64,000 bases of DNA from MWBF01 sp964614645 (GCA_964614645.1 CAZTMA010000003.1:31816-95815); one strand, 5' to 3'; positions 28,201 to 37,162 are shown, counted from the stretch's first letter. The notes: a model not told the origin generated them from the sequence alone. Translations and numbers: made by a program.

Positions 28201-31199
28201 GCCGTCCGCACGCGCGGTGCGGAGGCCTGCACCGCGCCGGTCAGATCGTTGCTCGCAAAGAACGCGACGTCTACGCCCTGGTTTGCGGGGGCGGTCAGCG
28301 CGGCCAGCAGCGGCTGGACCGGGGCCGGAGCGGGCAGGTGCAGCAGGCGCTCGTCGGTCAGCAGAGACTCGACCAGCGCGGGATCCGCGGCGCCGTACGC
28401 GGCCAGCGTCTGCACGACAAGCTGGCGGATCAAGCGCGCCTGCAGGTAGGGCAGGTAGGCCGCCGCGGTGCGCATGCGCCGATTCCGCAGCTCGGCCTGG
28501 TTGCTGCGCTCGCTTGCCGCGTTGGCGGCCTCTTTCGCCGCGACCTCGGCCGGGGTGTCGCCGGGCAGGATGGCCGTGGGTGCTGCGAGCGGCGCAAACA
28601 GCACGTCGAAGTCGGCCCGGTCCAGGAAGCCCGCGTCCTCGGCCCGGCGCAGCGGCTGCTTCCTGAGCTGGCTGTCGAAGAAGTCGAGCGCCTGCTGCGC
28701 GGCATTGTCGAGCAGGGCCGCCAGCGTGCCGCGCTGACCGGCCGGCAGCCCGCCGAACTGCGCCTGGAGCGCGGCCCGCTCCGCGGGCAACAGCACCCCG
28801 CGATAGGTGAGCTTCTGCTCCGTGCGGACAGCGTTGTACTGCGATACCGCGACAATGGCCGAAGCAGCCGCAAAGTCGGCCGGAGTGAGTGCGGCGGCGG
28901 CGTTCACATCCGACCGGGTCGCGACAAACAGCGCGGTTCCGTTGACCATGTCCATGAAGCGCCCGGCCGCGTCGGGCGTGAGCGATAGTGCGAGTTTGGC
29001 GCGCAGCACCTCGTCGGTCAAGGCAGTTGGGTCGGCTGGCACGGCGTGCTCGGCGCGGATTGCGCGGATCCCTTCGGCCAGCCGGGTCAGCAGTGCACGC
29101 GCGGCAGCCGGGTCCTGGCGGTGCGGGCCGGTCGCGTCGAAGCGGTGCCGCAGCAAGTAGTCCAGCTCGGTGATCGAGACGCCGCTCGCTTTGACCTCGC
29201 CGACGATCTCGACGAAGCGCAAGGTCTCGCTAAAGGGGTAGTCGTCGGCCAGCACCGTGGGCGGGTTGCCCGCCAGCGGTTTGAAGGGGTTACGGCCCGC
29301 CAGCACCTTCAGCGTGATCACGTCGGCCACGGACAGCTTGAGCGCCTTTGCCAGCAGGCCGTAGCGATAGAGCACCGAGACGTTGGGCACGGTGAGCGGG
29401 GCCGTCTCAGGCTGCTGTCCGGCGTCTTTCAGGATGGCCTCGATCTCCAGCGCGGTCAGGCCCAGGGCGCCTTGCAGACCCGGCAGGTGGCCCTTGATGA
29501 GGCTGAACGCCTGGCCCTTCGCTTCCACCCCGTCGAGCAGACCCGACAGAAGCGCGGGCTGCGGCAGCCCGGCCGCGGCTGGCAGCCCGGCCAGCCGCGC
29601 CTTCTCGACTGCGATCAGGCGTCCGCGGTAGCCGAGCGTCTGCACCTTCGTCACGGGGTCATAGTCGATGCGCACCCGCGCTTCGCCGGCGAAGGGGGCC
29701 GGGTCGATCGCGACCGCAGGCTCGACGCCGTGCGCCTCCGCCACGTGCTCGACCATTTCCGCGATCCCTTCCAGGGTCGGCGTGTCGAGATACCGGCCCA
29801 GCGCGTTGTCGAAGAGCGAGATGCGCCGGGCCTGGCCGGTCGGCGTCAGGATGTCTACTTCGCCGCTCTTTGCCACGCTGCGGCCCAGGAACAACTGCGC
29901 ATACAGCGGCTTCTTGCCGGTCGTCGGGATGTCTGACCAGAGCGTCAGCAGCTTCAAGCGGCCGCCCTTGCCCGGGCGCAGTTTGTTATCCAGCGCCTTC
30001 AGGTGGGCCAGGTAGAGGAGCGCGGCCCGCAACCGCGGCCCCAGGTTAGCGGCGGTGTACGCGGCCGGGCCCACAAACGTGGTCAGGCTGCGGTCCAGCT
30101 CCTCGATGGTCCAGCCCAGCTTGCGCCACAGCCGCACGAATAGGTTGATCCGCACGAAGTCGAGCGCAGCGGCCGGCCGGCCGTCGGCGTAGCGCAGCGT
30201 GGTCGCGTCGAAACTGCACCCGGCATCCGGGTCGGCCAGCACGAGGATGTCATCGAACACGTTGGCGGCCAGTTGGTTGTCCAGCCACGCGCGGGCGTCG
30301 AAAGGTGCAAACTCGACGGCGGCCGCGTCCAGCCGGTCCATCAGCGAGCCGATCTCATTGACGATGTCCCAGCCCTTGAGGTTGGTGTTGGGAACGTCGT
30401 TCGCCAGCGCGTCGTAACGCGCCTGGTCGGCCGGGGGCAGCGTCTCGCGCGCCCGGCCCCGCAGATCCTGGTTGGCCAGGTAAAACGCGCGATGCGTCTC
30501 GTAGAAGAAAACGTCTTTGGCGGCCAGGTCCAGCTTGTAGAGCAAGGCCAGCGGCGCTAGGTGCGGGTTCACGAACCCGGTCTTGACAATCTCGACCAGT
30601 TCCTTGTACGTGACCTCCATCCGTCGTGCGAGGGTCTTGGCCGAGCTCAGGAGGACCGACGCGGCCGGGATGAGCCGGTCACCGGAGGTCGGGGGCGTGG
30701 TCCAGACGCCGTTCAGTGTGATCAGCCGTTGGCCCGCGCCGCCCGAGTCCGGGCCGCCGACCGTCTTGATGGTATGGGTCTCGACCTGTACGCCGGCCGC
30801 CACAGTGGCATACGTCACCGGGTTGCCTGCCTCGAACGTCGTGTTGTTGGGCAAGGTGAGCGTCGCGTCGGGCGCGGCGTTCGTCGGGTTGGCGATGGCC
30901 GGGCCGGTCGTCGCGTAGCCGTACAGGTCGCACCACTGGCCGCGGGCAAGCGGGTCCGGGTCGGTGAAGATGGCGACCTCGGACGGGCTGAGCCCAAGCG
31001 ACTCGTAGAAGATGGCCGCGCGGTCATAGTGGTGGGTAGTCGAGAACAGGTCGGGGCCGGGCCGCAGCGCCTCGAGCACCTCGGCCAGCGGCGCCTCCGC
31101 ATAATCGCAAAACTGACGCACGGTCTCAAGCCACAGGTCAAAGGGCAGCTTGAGCGGATAGCGCGGCGCGGTCAGCTTATCGTAGGCCGCGCGAATCAC
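25278..31199 (-). CDS. Tc toxin A subunit, middle part (neuraminidase-like region)
   Basis: 1973 residues. It begins with the block that follows the SpvA-type region in TcA proteins (YPLKLPFDLWLETVRQF). An inserted PA14-like beta domain lies at about 975-1110 (ARFVGYLQVPAAGPYRFYVE, AGKYLELQPGAAYSFTL). The neuraminidase-like/ABC-toxin block follows at about 1365-1500 (VQLFLQRCLLNLEAKV, NPEHWEWMKRYRVWEANRK, WLEPEFRDDKSHLF). The start is GTG and overlaps the stop of the preceding TcA gene (GTGA), so the two are translationally coupled. No signal peptide, as usual for Tc proteins. The three TcA genes sum to about 4150 residues, well above the roughly 2500 of classical TcA. Confidence 0.93.
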   Translation of the reverse strand: MIRAAYDKLTAPRYPLKLPFDLWLETVRQFCDYAEAPLAEVLEALRPGPDLFSTTHHYDRAAIFYESLGLSPSEVAIFTDPDPLARGQWCDLYGYATTGPAIANPTNAAPDATLTLPNNTTFEAGNPVTYATVAAGVQVETHTIKTVGGPDSGGAGQRLITLNGVWTTPPTSGDRLIPAASVLLSSAKTLARRMEVTYKELVEIVKTGFVNPHLAPLALLYKLDLAAKDVFFYETHRAFYLANQDLRGRARETLPPADQARYDALANDVPNTNLKGWDIVNEIGSLMDRLDAAAVEFAPFDARAWLDNQLAANVFDDILVLADPDAGCSFDATTLRYADGRPAAALDFVRINLFVRLWRKLGWTIEELDRSLTTFVGPAAYTAANLGPRLRAALLYLAHLKALDNKLRPGKGGRLKLLTLWSDIPTTGKKPLYAQLFLGRSVAKSGEVDILTPTGQARRISLFDNALGRYLDTPTLEGIAEMVEHVAEAHGVEPAVAIDPAPFAGEARVRIDYDPVTKVQTLGYRGRLIAVEKARLAGLPAAAGLPQPALLSGLLDGVEAKGQAFSLIKGHLPGLQGALGLTALEIEAILKDAGQQPETAPLTVPNVSVLYRYGLLAKALKLSVADVITLKVLAGRNPFKPLAGNPPTVLADDYPFSETLRFVEIVGEVKASGVSITELDYLLRHRFDATGPHRQDPAAARALLTRLAEGIRAIRAEHAVPADPTALTDEVLRAKLALSLTPDAAGRFMDMVNGTALFVATRSDVNAAAALTPADFAAASAIVAVSQYNAVRTEQKLTYRGVLLPAERAALQAQFGGLPAGQRGTLAALLDNAAQQALDFFDSQLRKQPLRRAEDAGFLDRADFDVLFAPLAAPTAILPGDTPAEVAAKEAANAASERSNQAELRNRRMRTAAAYLPYLQARLIRQLVVQTLAAYGAADPALVESLLTDERLLHLPAPAPVQPLLAALTAPANQGVDVAFFASNDLTGAVQASAPRVRTADTGLKDAQDLAGAALPAAGSARFVGYLQVPAAGPYRFYVELDKTGAAFELRFEHRATPLFLHGVADVDNKVFGTEAGKYLELQPGAAYSFTLAVRNLGGGHARLLVQGETLPKGPLSQLALYPAQGVAAAEQALLLLTKALRVLQVLGLSEREARYLLADAPGDFDNVSLSELPTGEGGDTPAERIAAAARCRAFLRLAAYVQVRRDLAEGTNDLIDLFEAQAAGGPAAAYPILARLTRREPVVIEATARTLWPLPASPSFVSEKAVERLWAALQLMERFGATAATIQGWTRIVSPASVAQTRSAIAAEVRETIKARFAPEAWQGVAQPIFDRLRRRQRDALVAHVMHTRGFARLEELYEYFLIDPGMEPVVQTSRIRLAISSVQLFLQRCLLNLEAKVHPSAILNPEHWEWMKRYRVWEANRKIFLFPENWLEPEFRDDKSHLFAELEGALLQGDVSRDLVEDAFLNYLRKLDELARLDIVAMHVEQRADPGQNVLHVFGRTYAEPHKYFYRRFSAGGWTPWEAVTAEIQGDHLAPVIWRDRLYLFWVTFMEKAEQPTQSVTIDYKNSFPVPLAPATYVEAQLHWSEYLHGTWTTHESSGLDAASVIKFAGVKQTDVNAILTHVSKAYSPQGDELGVFVHLNLEISTTVPPGMAMSASLVRASRAFYLAGRNSSPAPRNGIATPAFNYPSASERRATRYRGTAPLTVSYTKRTTTEPNKPPERPTVNILGANPSAYTLLPLNHGLGPTVPDSAWNGAPSDQRTNVKAALERTLAETESLIKPLFYQDDTRTFFVEPDVVERTMLDVQTFLEPVAPPTNYEEPKWHEWLEKYVEAQIPGRGPKAWPPEDPLDVLRKQDWLVNEATIMRFDDAALAGLGAAPITFEHVAPESAQAGVRQPATAGTRLYVSSAGAIEQTDLVVLGGGLTLSDVGLAETGMGLNVIGAAGVNAGVQQNVESMALEAIQGVMTGMGR

Positions 31200-33892
31200 G
31201 TTCTGCGCACGCGGGCGATCAGGCCTTCAAAGATGGCGGTGGTCGCCTGCCCGGTGTCGCGCGCGGCCTGCTCATCCAGCGCGCCGTTCGCCACATAGTA
31301 TTCGAGGATCTCGTTGACGAGGTCGATATAGGGCAGAGAGGTGTTTGTGTTCTCGCACGTCAGCGGGACGTGCGGCAGGTCGGGCCGACGCTCGATCAGC
31401 GCGTCGTAGGGCAGCAGGTATTTGCTGGTATAGGGTTCGCCGGGATGCCGCGTGTTCCACTGGTCGGTGAATCCGGCGCGCGCGGCGTCTTCGCCCTCNN
31501 NNNNNNNNTGGAGCAAATCGACCAGGTAGGCCGCGGGGCCCAGCACCGAGCGGCAGTGCTCGCACTCGCAGAAATCCATCGAGCCGAACAGCTCCTCCAT
31601 GGTCGGGTAGTGCTTGATCAGCTCGTTGCGCGCGGTCTGGCGCACGTCGGCCGGCGCGGACGCGGCGTACACCACCACCTGACTCTCCACCTGTTTGATC
31701 ATGCCGAACATGTTGTATACCATGCTGCTGACCTGGGTGGCCTTGCGGTAGACCAGCTCGGCCTCGCGCCGCGTCGGGAAGTAGTGGCCGTAGTATTCGA
31801 GGAAGACGTCCTCCGTCATTGAGGTCACATCATAGGCGCTGTTGAGGCCCTTGCTGCGCATCATCAGCATCACGTCGTCGCTGGTGCTGATCTGATAGGT
31901 GCGCTCCAGGTCCTCGAGCGCGGTCGTGGCGGCGGCGTGCGCCTGCGGTGTCAGCCCCGCGGCCGCGCCGGGATGCGCGTCGAGAAACAGGCTGATGGGC
32001 GTGCGGCCCATGACATAGCCTTGATCGGCCGCGCGGCGCAGCACCTGGGCCGCGGCGTCCGCAGCCGGGCCCAGCGCAAACCCGTCCGCCGCGTCGTTCC
32101 GGATTTCGTGAGCCAAAACCTGCATCGGATAGCTGATGCGAACCTGGTGCGCCATGTCCTCGGCATACGCCTTGCGCCGCTGGGCGGTTGCGCCGACATA
32201 GGCGGCGGGGATCACCGCATCCACGCCGACGCCCGCCGCGGCCGCGTCCAGCTCGCCGGCCCACTTTTCCGCCGTATACAGCCCCAGGTCTGCCAACTGC
32301 CCCGCGTCCTGGATCGGCGCGGGGGCGGCCGCGGGGCCGTCGGACACCTGCTTCGCCAGCAGCCGCGCGGTCAGCTCCTTGCTCCCACCGCTCAAAAAGG
32401 TTAGCTTACCCTGCAACTGGAGCCTGCCGATTTCGAGGTCCGAGAGGCCGCGCGCGGCCGCGTCCTGCCAGAGTTCGGCCGCGTTAGCGCCGTGCGCCAG
32501 GAAGGCCGCTTCGAACGCCGTCCGTTTTTCGGCAGTCAGCCCGGCCACGTCCAACATCTGCGCATAGGTTGCATTGCCGCCCGGCACGGGCAGGGCCAGC
32601 CGCTGCTGCGCGCTGAAGCTGGCAAACTCCGTCTGAAACGCCTTGATCTGCTCCTCGTCCAACGTGATAATGCCTGCGGCGGTCATGGCCTTGAGCGTCG
32701 TCGCCACGGCGTCCGGGCTCACCTGGGCTAGAAGCTGCCGTTCCGAAGGCAGCCCCCCGCGCAGCAGCCCGTAATAGGCTTCGAGGTTCGTCGGCGTGGC
32801 GTCGGCGGCGTTCAGCCGGCTCGCCAGCGCGGCCGTGCCCACCAGGCGCGCGTCCCACCCTGTGGCCCGGCTCAGCGCGGTGATGTCGGGACGGCGCGCG
32901 GTCTCCTGCGCCTGGGCCAGGTTGCTGAGCTCGCCCACCTGGGCCGCCAGGTCCGCGGACAGCCGGCTATACTCGACCTCGGCCGGGATCAGGTCGGCGG
33001 GCGCAACCAGGTCGCGCGTCACCTGCGGCTGACGGCCCAGGTAGTCTAGCTGCGCGTCAAGCGGGATCTCTGCGCCTGTGGGCCGGACGGCGGCGATCTT
33101 CAGGCTGGCGCCGGTGGGGGTGTCGGTGAAGGGCAGCGCGTAGCGGCCGCTCGCCAGCGTCGTGGTCTCAGCCAGCAGGGTGGTCCCGCCGCCGAAATTG
33201 CGGCGGAACAGGCGCAGGCCGATGCCCTCGGCGGGCCTGCCGTCGGCAAGCGTGAGGCGGCCGACGATGCTGCGCCGGATGGTCGCTTCCTCGAGCGGCA
33301 GGACCAGATCGACGACGGTCGTCCCTTCGCCGGCGGCAACGTCCTGGCCGACGCGCGGCCGGTCGTCGTCGCCCAGCGCGGCGACAAGCAGGGGGATGGA
33401 CTGGCTATCGGACGGCAGCTCGTAGCGGATCGTGTAGCGGCCTTCGCCGTCGGTCACATCCTGACCCAGACGCACGGGGCTGCGGTCGTCCTGCCGGAAC
33501 GCCACGACGGTGACGCGCGCCGCGGGCAGTCCATCCTCGCGGCGCACCTGGCCGCTGACGACACGGACGCGTGCGGTCTGCGGTGGGGCCACTTCGTCCA
33601 GCAGCCCCAACTCGCGCAGCAGCGCGTTGAGCGCGTCGGCCGTCTTCTCGTCCACGATGCCGTGGGCCTCGAGGCCGCGCTCTTCCTGGAAGAAGCCAAC
33701 GGTCTTTTGGGTGGCGTGGCGATAGGAGAGCTCATCGCGCTCCGGTTGCAAGTCTTCCAACAACTGGCGGCGCGTCTCCGGGTCGTTGGCCAGGATGTGG
33801 CGGCGCAGCAGCAGGATGCTCAACGCACCCTGCAGGTCGCCGACCTCGCGGCCCTGGCTGCCGGGTTCCAGGATAAATACGATCGATTTCAT
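31196..33892 (-). CDS. Tc toxin A subunit, N-terminal part (SpvA/VRP1-type)
   Basis: 898 residues. An N-terminal peptidoglycan-binding-like segment (QGREVGDLQGALSILLLRR, RGLEAHGIVDEKTADALNAL) is followed by two carboxypeptidase-regulatory-like beta domains at about 110-290 and then the helical TcA region. The VRP1/SpvA hallmark CECEHCRSVLGPAAYLVDLL lies near 785 and PLTCENTNTSLPYIDLVNEI near the end. A 10-N gap (31499-31508) interrupts it. The ATG start is preceded by a weak ribosome site. The extra N-terminal domains are not part of insect-pathogen TcA proteins and may attach the complex to a surface. Confidence 0.9.
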   Translation of the reverse strand: MKSIVFILEPGSQGREVGDLQGALSILLLRRHILANDPETRRQLLEDLQPERDELSYRHATQKTVGFFQEERGLEAHGIVDEKTADALNALLRELGLLDEVAPPQTARVRVVSGQVRREDGLPAARVTVVAFRQDDRSPVRLGQDVTDGEGRYTIRYELPSDSQSIPLLVAALGDDDRPRVGQDVAAGEGTTVVDLVLPLEEATIRRSIVGRLTLADGRPAEGIGLRLFRRNFGGGTTLLAETTTLASGRYALPFTDTPTGASLKIAAVRPTGAEIPLDAQLDYLGRQPQVTRDLVAPADLIPAEVEYSRLSADLAAQVGELSNLAQAQETARRPDITALSRATGWDARLVGTAALASRLNAADATPTNLEAYYGLLRGGLPSERQLLAQVSPDAVATTLKAMTAAGIITLDEEQIKAFQTEFASFSAQQRLALPVPGGNATYAQMLDVAGLTAEKRTAFEAAFLAHGANAAELWQDAAARGLSDLEIGRLQLQGKLTFLSGGSKELTARLLAKQVSDGPAAAPAPIQDAGQLADLGLYTAEKWAGELDAAAAGVGVDAVIPAAYVGATAQRRKAYAEDMAHQVRISYPMQVLAHEIRNDAADGFALGPAADAAAQVLRRAADQGYVMGRTPISLFLDAHPGAAAGLTPQAHAAATTALEDLERTYQISTSDDVMLMMRSKGLNSAYDVTSMTEDVFLEYYGHYFPTRREAELVYRKATQVSSMVYNMFGMIKQVESQVVVYAASAPADVRQTARNELIKHYPTMEELFGSMDFCECEHCRSVLGPAAYLVDLLXXXXEGEDAARAGFTDQWNTRHPGEPYTSKYLLPYDALIERRPDLPHVPLTCENTNTSLPYIDLVNEILEYYVANGALDEQAARDTGQATTAIFEGLIARVRRT
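31499..31508. other. Assembly gap (10 N)
   Basis: It lies in the first TcA gene right after the YLVDLL motif; the true length is unknown. Confidence 0.99.
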
Positions 33893-33943
33893 GATCCGCT
33901 TACTCCTTCAACACTCCTCGGCGGTCGTCGGTTGACTGTCATA

Positions 33944-34450
33944 TCAGTTCGATCCCTTATCCCCTGGGCCGTTGGCGCCTGGGCTCCTGGGCGTGACAGC
34001 GATGATGTAATCCTTGATCTCATTCGCAATGATCTCTTCGACTCGGGCAGCGAACAACGGATACAGGTCGGCGTGCGTCTTGCCCGGCCGATCGTAGTCA
34101 CCTGCCTGCTGAAAAAAGCGGAAGCCTTCGATCTTGATCATTTCGGCAGCCGCCCGTTTCTCGCGCCAAATCTCACCGAAACTGAACAGGCCTTCCAGAC
34201 CCGCACACACCGCGACCACGAGACTGGCTAAGATCGTAGCAACTGAGAAAAGCCAGCCTGCTACACCCCAAACGTTCAATTCGCGAAGACCAACGAACGC
34301 CGGGAGTAGAGCGCCCGCAATCACGATCGCGCTGCGCAGGATGAAATGCTTTCTTCTCGCGTCCGAGGCGCGCGAATCCCACCACAAGACATAGTTCAGC
34401 CAGCGCGCCTTGAGGTACCCGTTCTGCTTCTTTTCTTTATCAAGCTCCAT
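33944..34450 (-). CDS. DUF4231/SLATT-like small membrane protein
   Basis: 168 residues with two membrane segments (about 36-55, FILRSAIVIAGALLPAFVGL; about 63-89, the WLFSVATILASLVVAVCAGL stretch) and a charged cytoplasmic C-terminal half (EKRAAAEMIKIEGFRFFQQA). This is the layout of DUF4231/SLATT proteins, thought to act as membrane effectors in some conflict systems. The ATG at 34450 lacks a strong ribosome site. It sits 51 bp before the first TcA gene and 121 bp after an unknown gene, so it could serve the toxin producer's own membrane. Confidence 0.7.
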   Translation of the reverse strand: MELDKEKKQNGYLKARWLNYVLWWDSRASDARRKHFILRSAIVIAGALLPAFVGLRELNVWGVAGWLFSVATILASLVVAVCAGLEGLFSFGEIWREKRAAAEMIKIEGFRFFQQAGDYDRPGKTHADLYPLFAARVEEIIANEIKDYIIAVTPRSPGANGPGDKGSN

Positions 34451-34571
34451 TCCGTCAATGAGTTCCGTAAGTGCATCGGAATCAACCAGGACAGGTTTTT
34501 AGTTCATGGCAGATACTCTCCCACCGACACATTTACAGGTCGAATCTCGAACGCGATCCTGTCGCCAGAGT

Positions 34572-35798
34572 TCAGACTTCCAACAGGTAGTGCAGACCGT
34601 TTTCCTGCACGGTCTGCTTGCCATCACGCCAATCGAGCAGCACCTGGGCAGCGGGGATGCCAGAACCGCTCAGAAGTCCCAGACCGGCTGTGGCCAGCGC
34701 CACTGGCATCACAGGTGCTGCGAAAATGCCCAGCACCACTGTAGCCGCGCCAATGGCGATTCCGGCGGCGCTCAACGCCAGCTTGCCGCGCTGCTTCATC
34801 CAGTCTCTCCGTGCTTTGCGGACGTTTTCCAGCTCTTGCTGGATAGCAGGGCGAGTCTTTTCTTCGAATTCATCCGCAAATTCCACAGTCCATGGCTCCG
34901 CCTTGATCGCGGAAGCCATGCGTCCCAACGCGTCGCGTGCTTGAGCCAGGGCGTCCCCGTTCTTTTGCCTGAACTCCAGGACTTCCGCCAGCGGCAATTT
35001 GGTGTTCAGGATGGGCAAGTCTAGCGTCGTGTCGGTGAGCGCCGAGAAGGCAAGCGCTTCAATCTTCAGCTTTCTTGACTTGGTGCGATCAGCCCGAATC
35101 TGCTGAACGACCGGATCTCGCGCTGCCCGGCCGAGCTTCAAAGAGAAGGCCTGGTTGTGGAACGGATCGTCGGTAATGGGTGTGGCATCTGCATAGAGCA
35201 GACCCGCAAAAAGGGCATGGTTCATCATGATCGCCTCGCCCAGCGCCAGTGGCAAGTCCGCGTAGCGGAACTCCGCGCCCGGATAGTCTCCGCGAAGCTC
35301 GTCGTAGACTTGACCTGACTCCGCGTACTGGTAATACTCGCTCGGATTCCCGCCTGCTTGCGCGCGGTTTTGGCCCGCCTCTTGCGCCACCTCACGGACA
35401 AAATCACCAAGGATATGGCGCATACTCGCATCGGTCTTTAGCTCTTGTGGGACCTTGGCCATGGACAACGTCCAGCGGTTCTTGCCCGTGGCCTGCTCCT
35501 GCGTCTCGCATAGCTTGACGAACTCCGGGTCGGCCATGTCGTTGCGGATGGATCTGGCGATGACGCTTTCGTACTGTGCCAGAACGGTGCTCGGCGTAAC
35601 AAGCTCCAGCATGCCAGCATCTCTGAGCTGCTGGACGGCATCGCGCGCAACTGGATGTGCGCCGATGGTGTTCCAACTCGCCCCGGTCGGGTCGAGGATG
35701 ACCAGCTTGTCGAAGTACAGAGCTGCAACCTTCAGCAGCGGAACTTGGTCGTCGGTGAAAGACGCATATGGATAGTAGAAGAGATTGTGCTCCATCAT
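34572..35798 (-). CDS. Unknown protein with C-terminal membrane hairpin
   Basis: 408 residues. The N-terminus (LFYYPYASFTDDQVPLLKVA, ALYFDKLVILDP) loosely resembles DUF6236-type proteins. Residues about 300-335 are a charged helix (EKTRPAIQQELENVRKARRD) and about 338-385 form two hydrophobic Gly/Ala-rich segments that could enter a membrane. The ATG at 35798 has GGAGG 5 nt upstream. It lies between the tyrosinase and the DUF4231 gene, in line with the TcA genes. Function unknown. Confidence 0.72.
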   Translation of the reverse strand: MMEHNLFYYPYASFTDDQVPLLKVAALYFDKLVILDPTGASWNTIGAHPVARDAVQQLRDAGMLELVTPSTVLAQYESVIARSIRNDMADPEFVKLCETQEQATGKNRWTLSMAKVPQELKTDASMRHILGDFVREVAQEAGQNRAQAGGNPSEYYQYAESGQVYDELRGDYPGAEFRYADLPLALGEAIMMNHALFAGLLYADATPITDDPFHNQAFSLKLGRAARDPVVQQIRADRTKSRKLKIEALAFSALTDTTLDLPILNTKLPLAEVLEFRQKNGDALAQARDALGRMASAIKAEPWTVEFADEFEEKTRPAIQQELENVRKARRDWMKQRGKLALSAAGIAIGAATVVLGIFAAPVMPVALATAGLGLLSGSGIPAAQVLLDWRDGKQTVQENGLHYLLEV

Positions 35799-35814
35799 GA
35801 GATCCTCCTGCTCA

Positions 35815-35998
35815 TTATCTTGATTGCCCGACCTTCATCGTCTCCAACACCTTCAGCAGCGCCGGCAACGCCAGCGCGCAGTTGTGGCACTTGAAGCCGC
35901 GGAGCGCCTCGAACGGCCCTGCCCACTGGCAGCACCTCAGACCGGCGATGGCCGGCGGCGCCTCGGTGTCGACGCCCTCTTTCTTTGCTCTCAGACAT
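35815..35998 (-). pseudogene. Small gene with a one-base frameshift, downstream of the tyrosinase
   Basis: The ATG at 35998 overlaps the tyrosinase stop (ATGTCTGA). After MSESKE the frame becomes an Arg-rich nonsense run; moving one base in the A/G-rich stretch near 35982 gives a sensible peptide (EGVDTEAPPAIAGLRCCQW, FKCHNCALALPALLKVLETM) of about 60 residues with a CC and a CHNC pair that ends at 35815. Either the gene is broken or the assembly has an indel. I recognise no family. Confidence 0.42.
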
Positions 35999-36954
35999 AT
36001 CTGTATCCCAGGGCCAGAATATCCCGCGTATCGACCTCCGTCTCGCTCCACGGATCCATGATCGCGTCCGAGCCGGCGAGGGCGGGGTCCTGCCCGGGAT
36101 TGGCCGCCTGCCATGCGGCCCAGTTGCGGTCGATCTCGCAGTGGTGCATCCAGAATACCGGGTCACACGGCGCAAACGCGATGCTTTGCATGGATCCGCC
36201 GACCCACACGTGCCCGGAGTTGTGTATCCCTTCCAGCGCCGGTGAAAACGTGTTGAACGTGCCATTGGCCATCGCCGTCACCACACTCGCAGCGTTCGGC
36301 AGCAAGGCGAGCGCGCCGATGTTCCGCGTGACCGTGTGCGGCCCGCTCATCAGGTTCACCGTCGGCGTGAAACCGAGGAGCCACGACGGAAAGGCCTGTT
36401 CCTCGCCCGATTTCCAGTAGGGAATGCACACGGTCGGGTCGACCATCATCAGCAAGGCCTCCATCCGCAGCAGGTAGATCCGGTGCCAGGGCAGGAAGCG
36501 CGGGTTGCCGTGCATCTGATGGATCGCGTTCGAGTGGATATCCACTAGCGGGCCGAGCGCGTTCATTGCGTTGAGCTGCGTGAACGCGTTGAGAAACCGG
36601 CTCTGCTCGTCCGCGGTCAGCATGCGGTGATCCTTGCGCAGGCACAGCTCGTCATCGTCGCCGCCGCAGGTAACGGGCGGCTNNNNNNNNNNNNNNNNNN
36701 NNNNNNNNNNNNNNNNNNNNNNNNNNNNNNNNNNNNNNCGGTGCTTGCGATGCGTAGGCCCCGTAGATGCGACGGTCCGGGTAGCGGGGATTGTCTGGCG
36801 GCTCATAGCCGTGGTCGGGCGGCCGTTCATAGTCCGGATCGTCATAGGGCAGGTTATGCCGCTTGTGCGCATGCGGCTTGTCATGATCAGAGCCATGCCG
36901 CCTTCTGGCGTGCTCCGTGCTCGCTTCAGCCTCGTATCTCTCTCCGTTTGCCAT
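35991..36954 (-). CDS. Tyrosinase-family copper protein, with an internal assembly gap
   Basis: Copper enzyme of the tyrosinase/polyphenol oxidase family, expected to oxidise phenols to quinones. All copper ligands can be seen: CuA in NAIHQMHGNPRFLPWHRIYL and its preceding DIHS, CuB in HNSGHVWVGG and DPVFWMHHCEIDRNW. The N-terminus from MANGERYEAEASTEHARRRH to the gap is His/Pro/Asp-rich and may bind metal. The ATG at 36954 has AAGGAG upstream. A 56-N gap (36683-36738) lies inside and the frame does not match across it, so its length is wrong. No twin-arginine or Sec signal, and no caddie protein nearby. Confidence 0.85.
36683..36738. other. Assembly gap (56 N)
   Basis: It lies inside the tyrosinase gene; the frame shifts across it, so the true length differs from 56. 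Confidence 0.99.
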
Positions 36955-36973
36955 GATGTCGCTCCTTCCTTCT

Positions 36974-37162
36974 TCACGTCTGCCCGCACACCTGCTCCAC
37001 CTGGCGAAAAATCTCGTCGCTGACGGCGTGCGTCTAGATAGATTTCGCCCAGCGTCCCGCATATCGTCTCGCGCTCGGCCTTGGCAGGTTCACTATGGCC
37101 TTCAAGCCGCCGGCGACTTTTCCGAGGGCGTCGATTAGGTCAGTGAAGAGTTTGAGTTCCAT
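36974..37162 (-). pseudogene. Small gene with two compensating one-base frameshifts
   Basis: It starts 22 bp after the TcB/TcC gene: ATG at 37162, then MELKLFTDLIDALGKVAGGL and KAIVN. A missing C in the CTGCCAAGG stretch then shifts the frame to KAERETICGTLGEIYLDA, and one extra base restores it to VSDEIFRQVEQVCGQT before a TGA at 36974-36976. Without these indels it would read as one protein of about 62 residues. Whether decayed or an assembly error cannot be told here. Confidence 0.55.
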
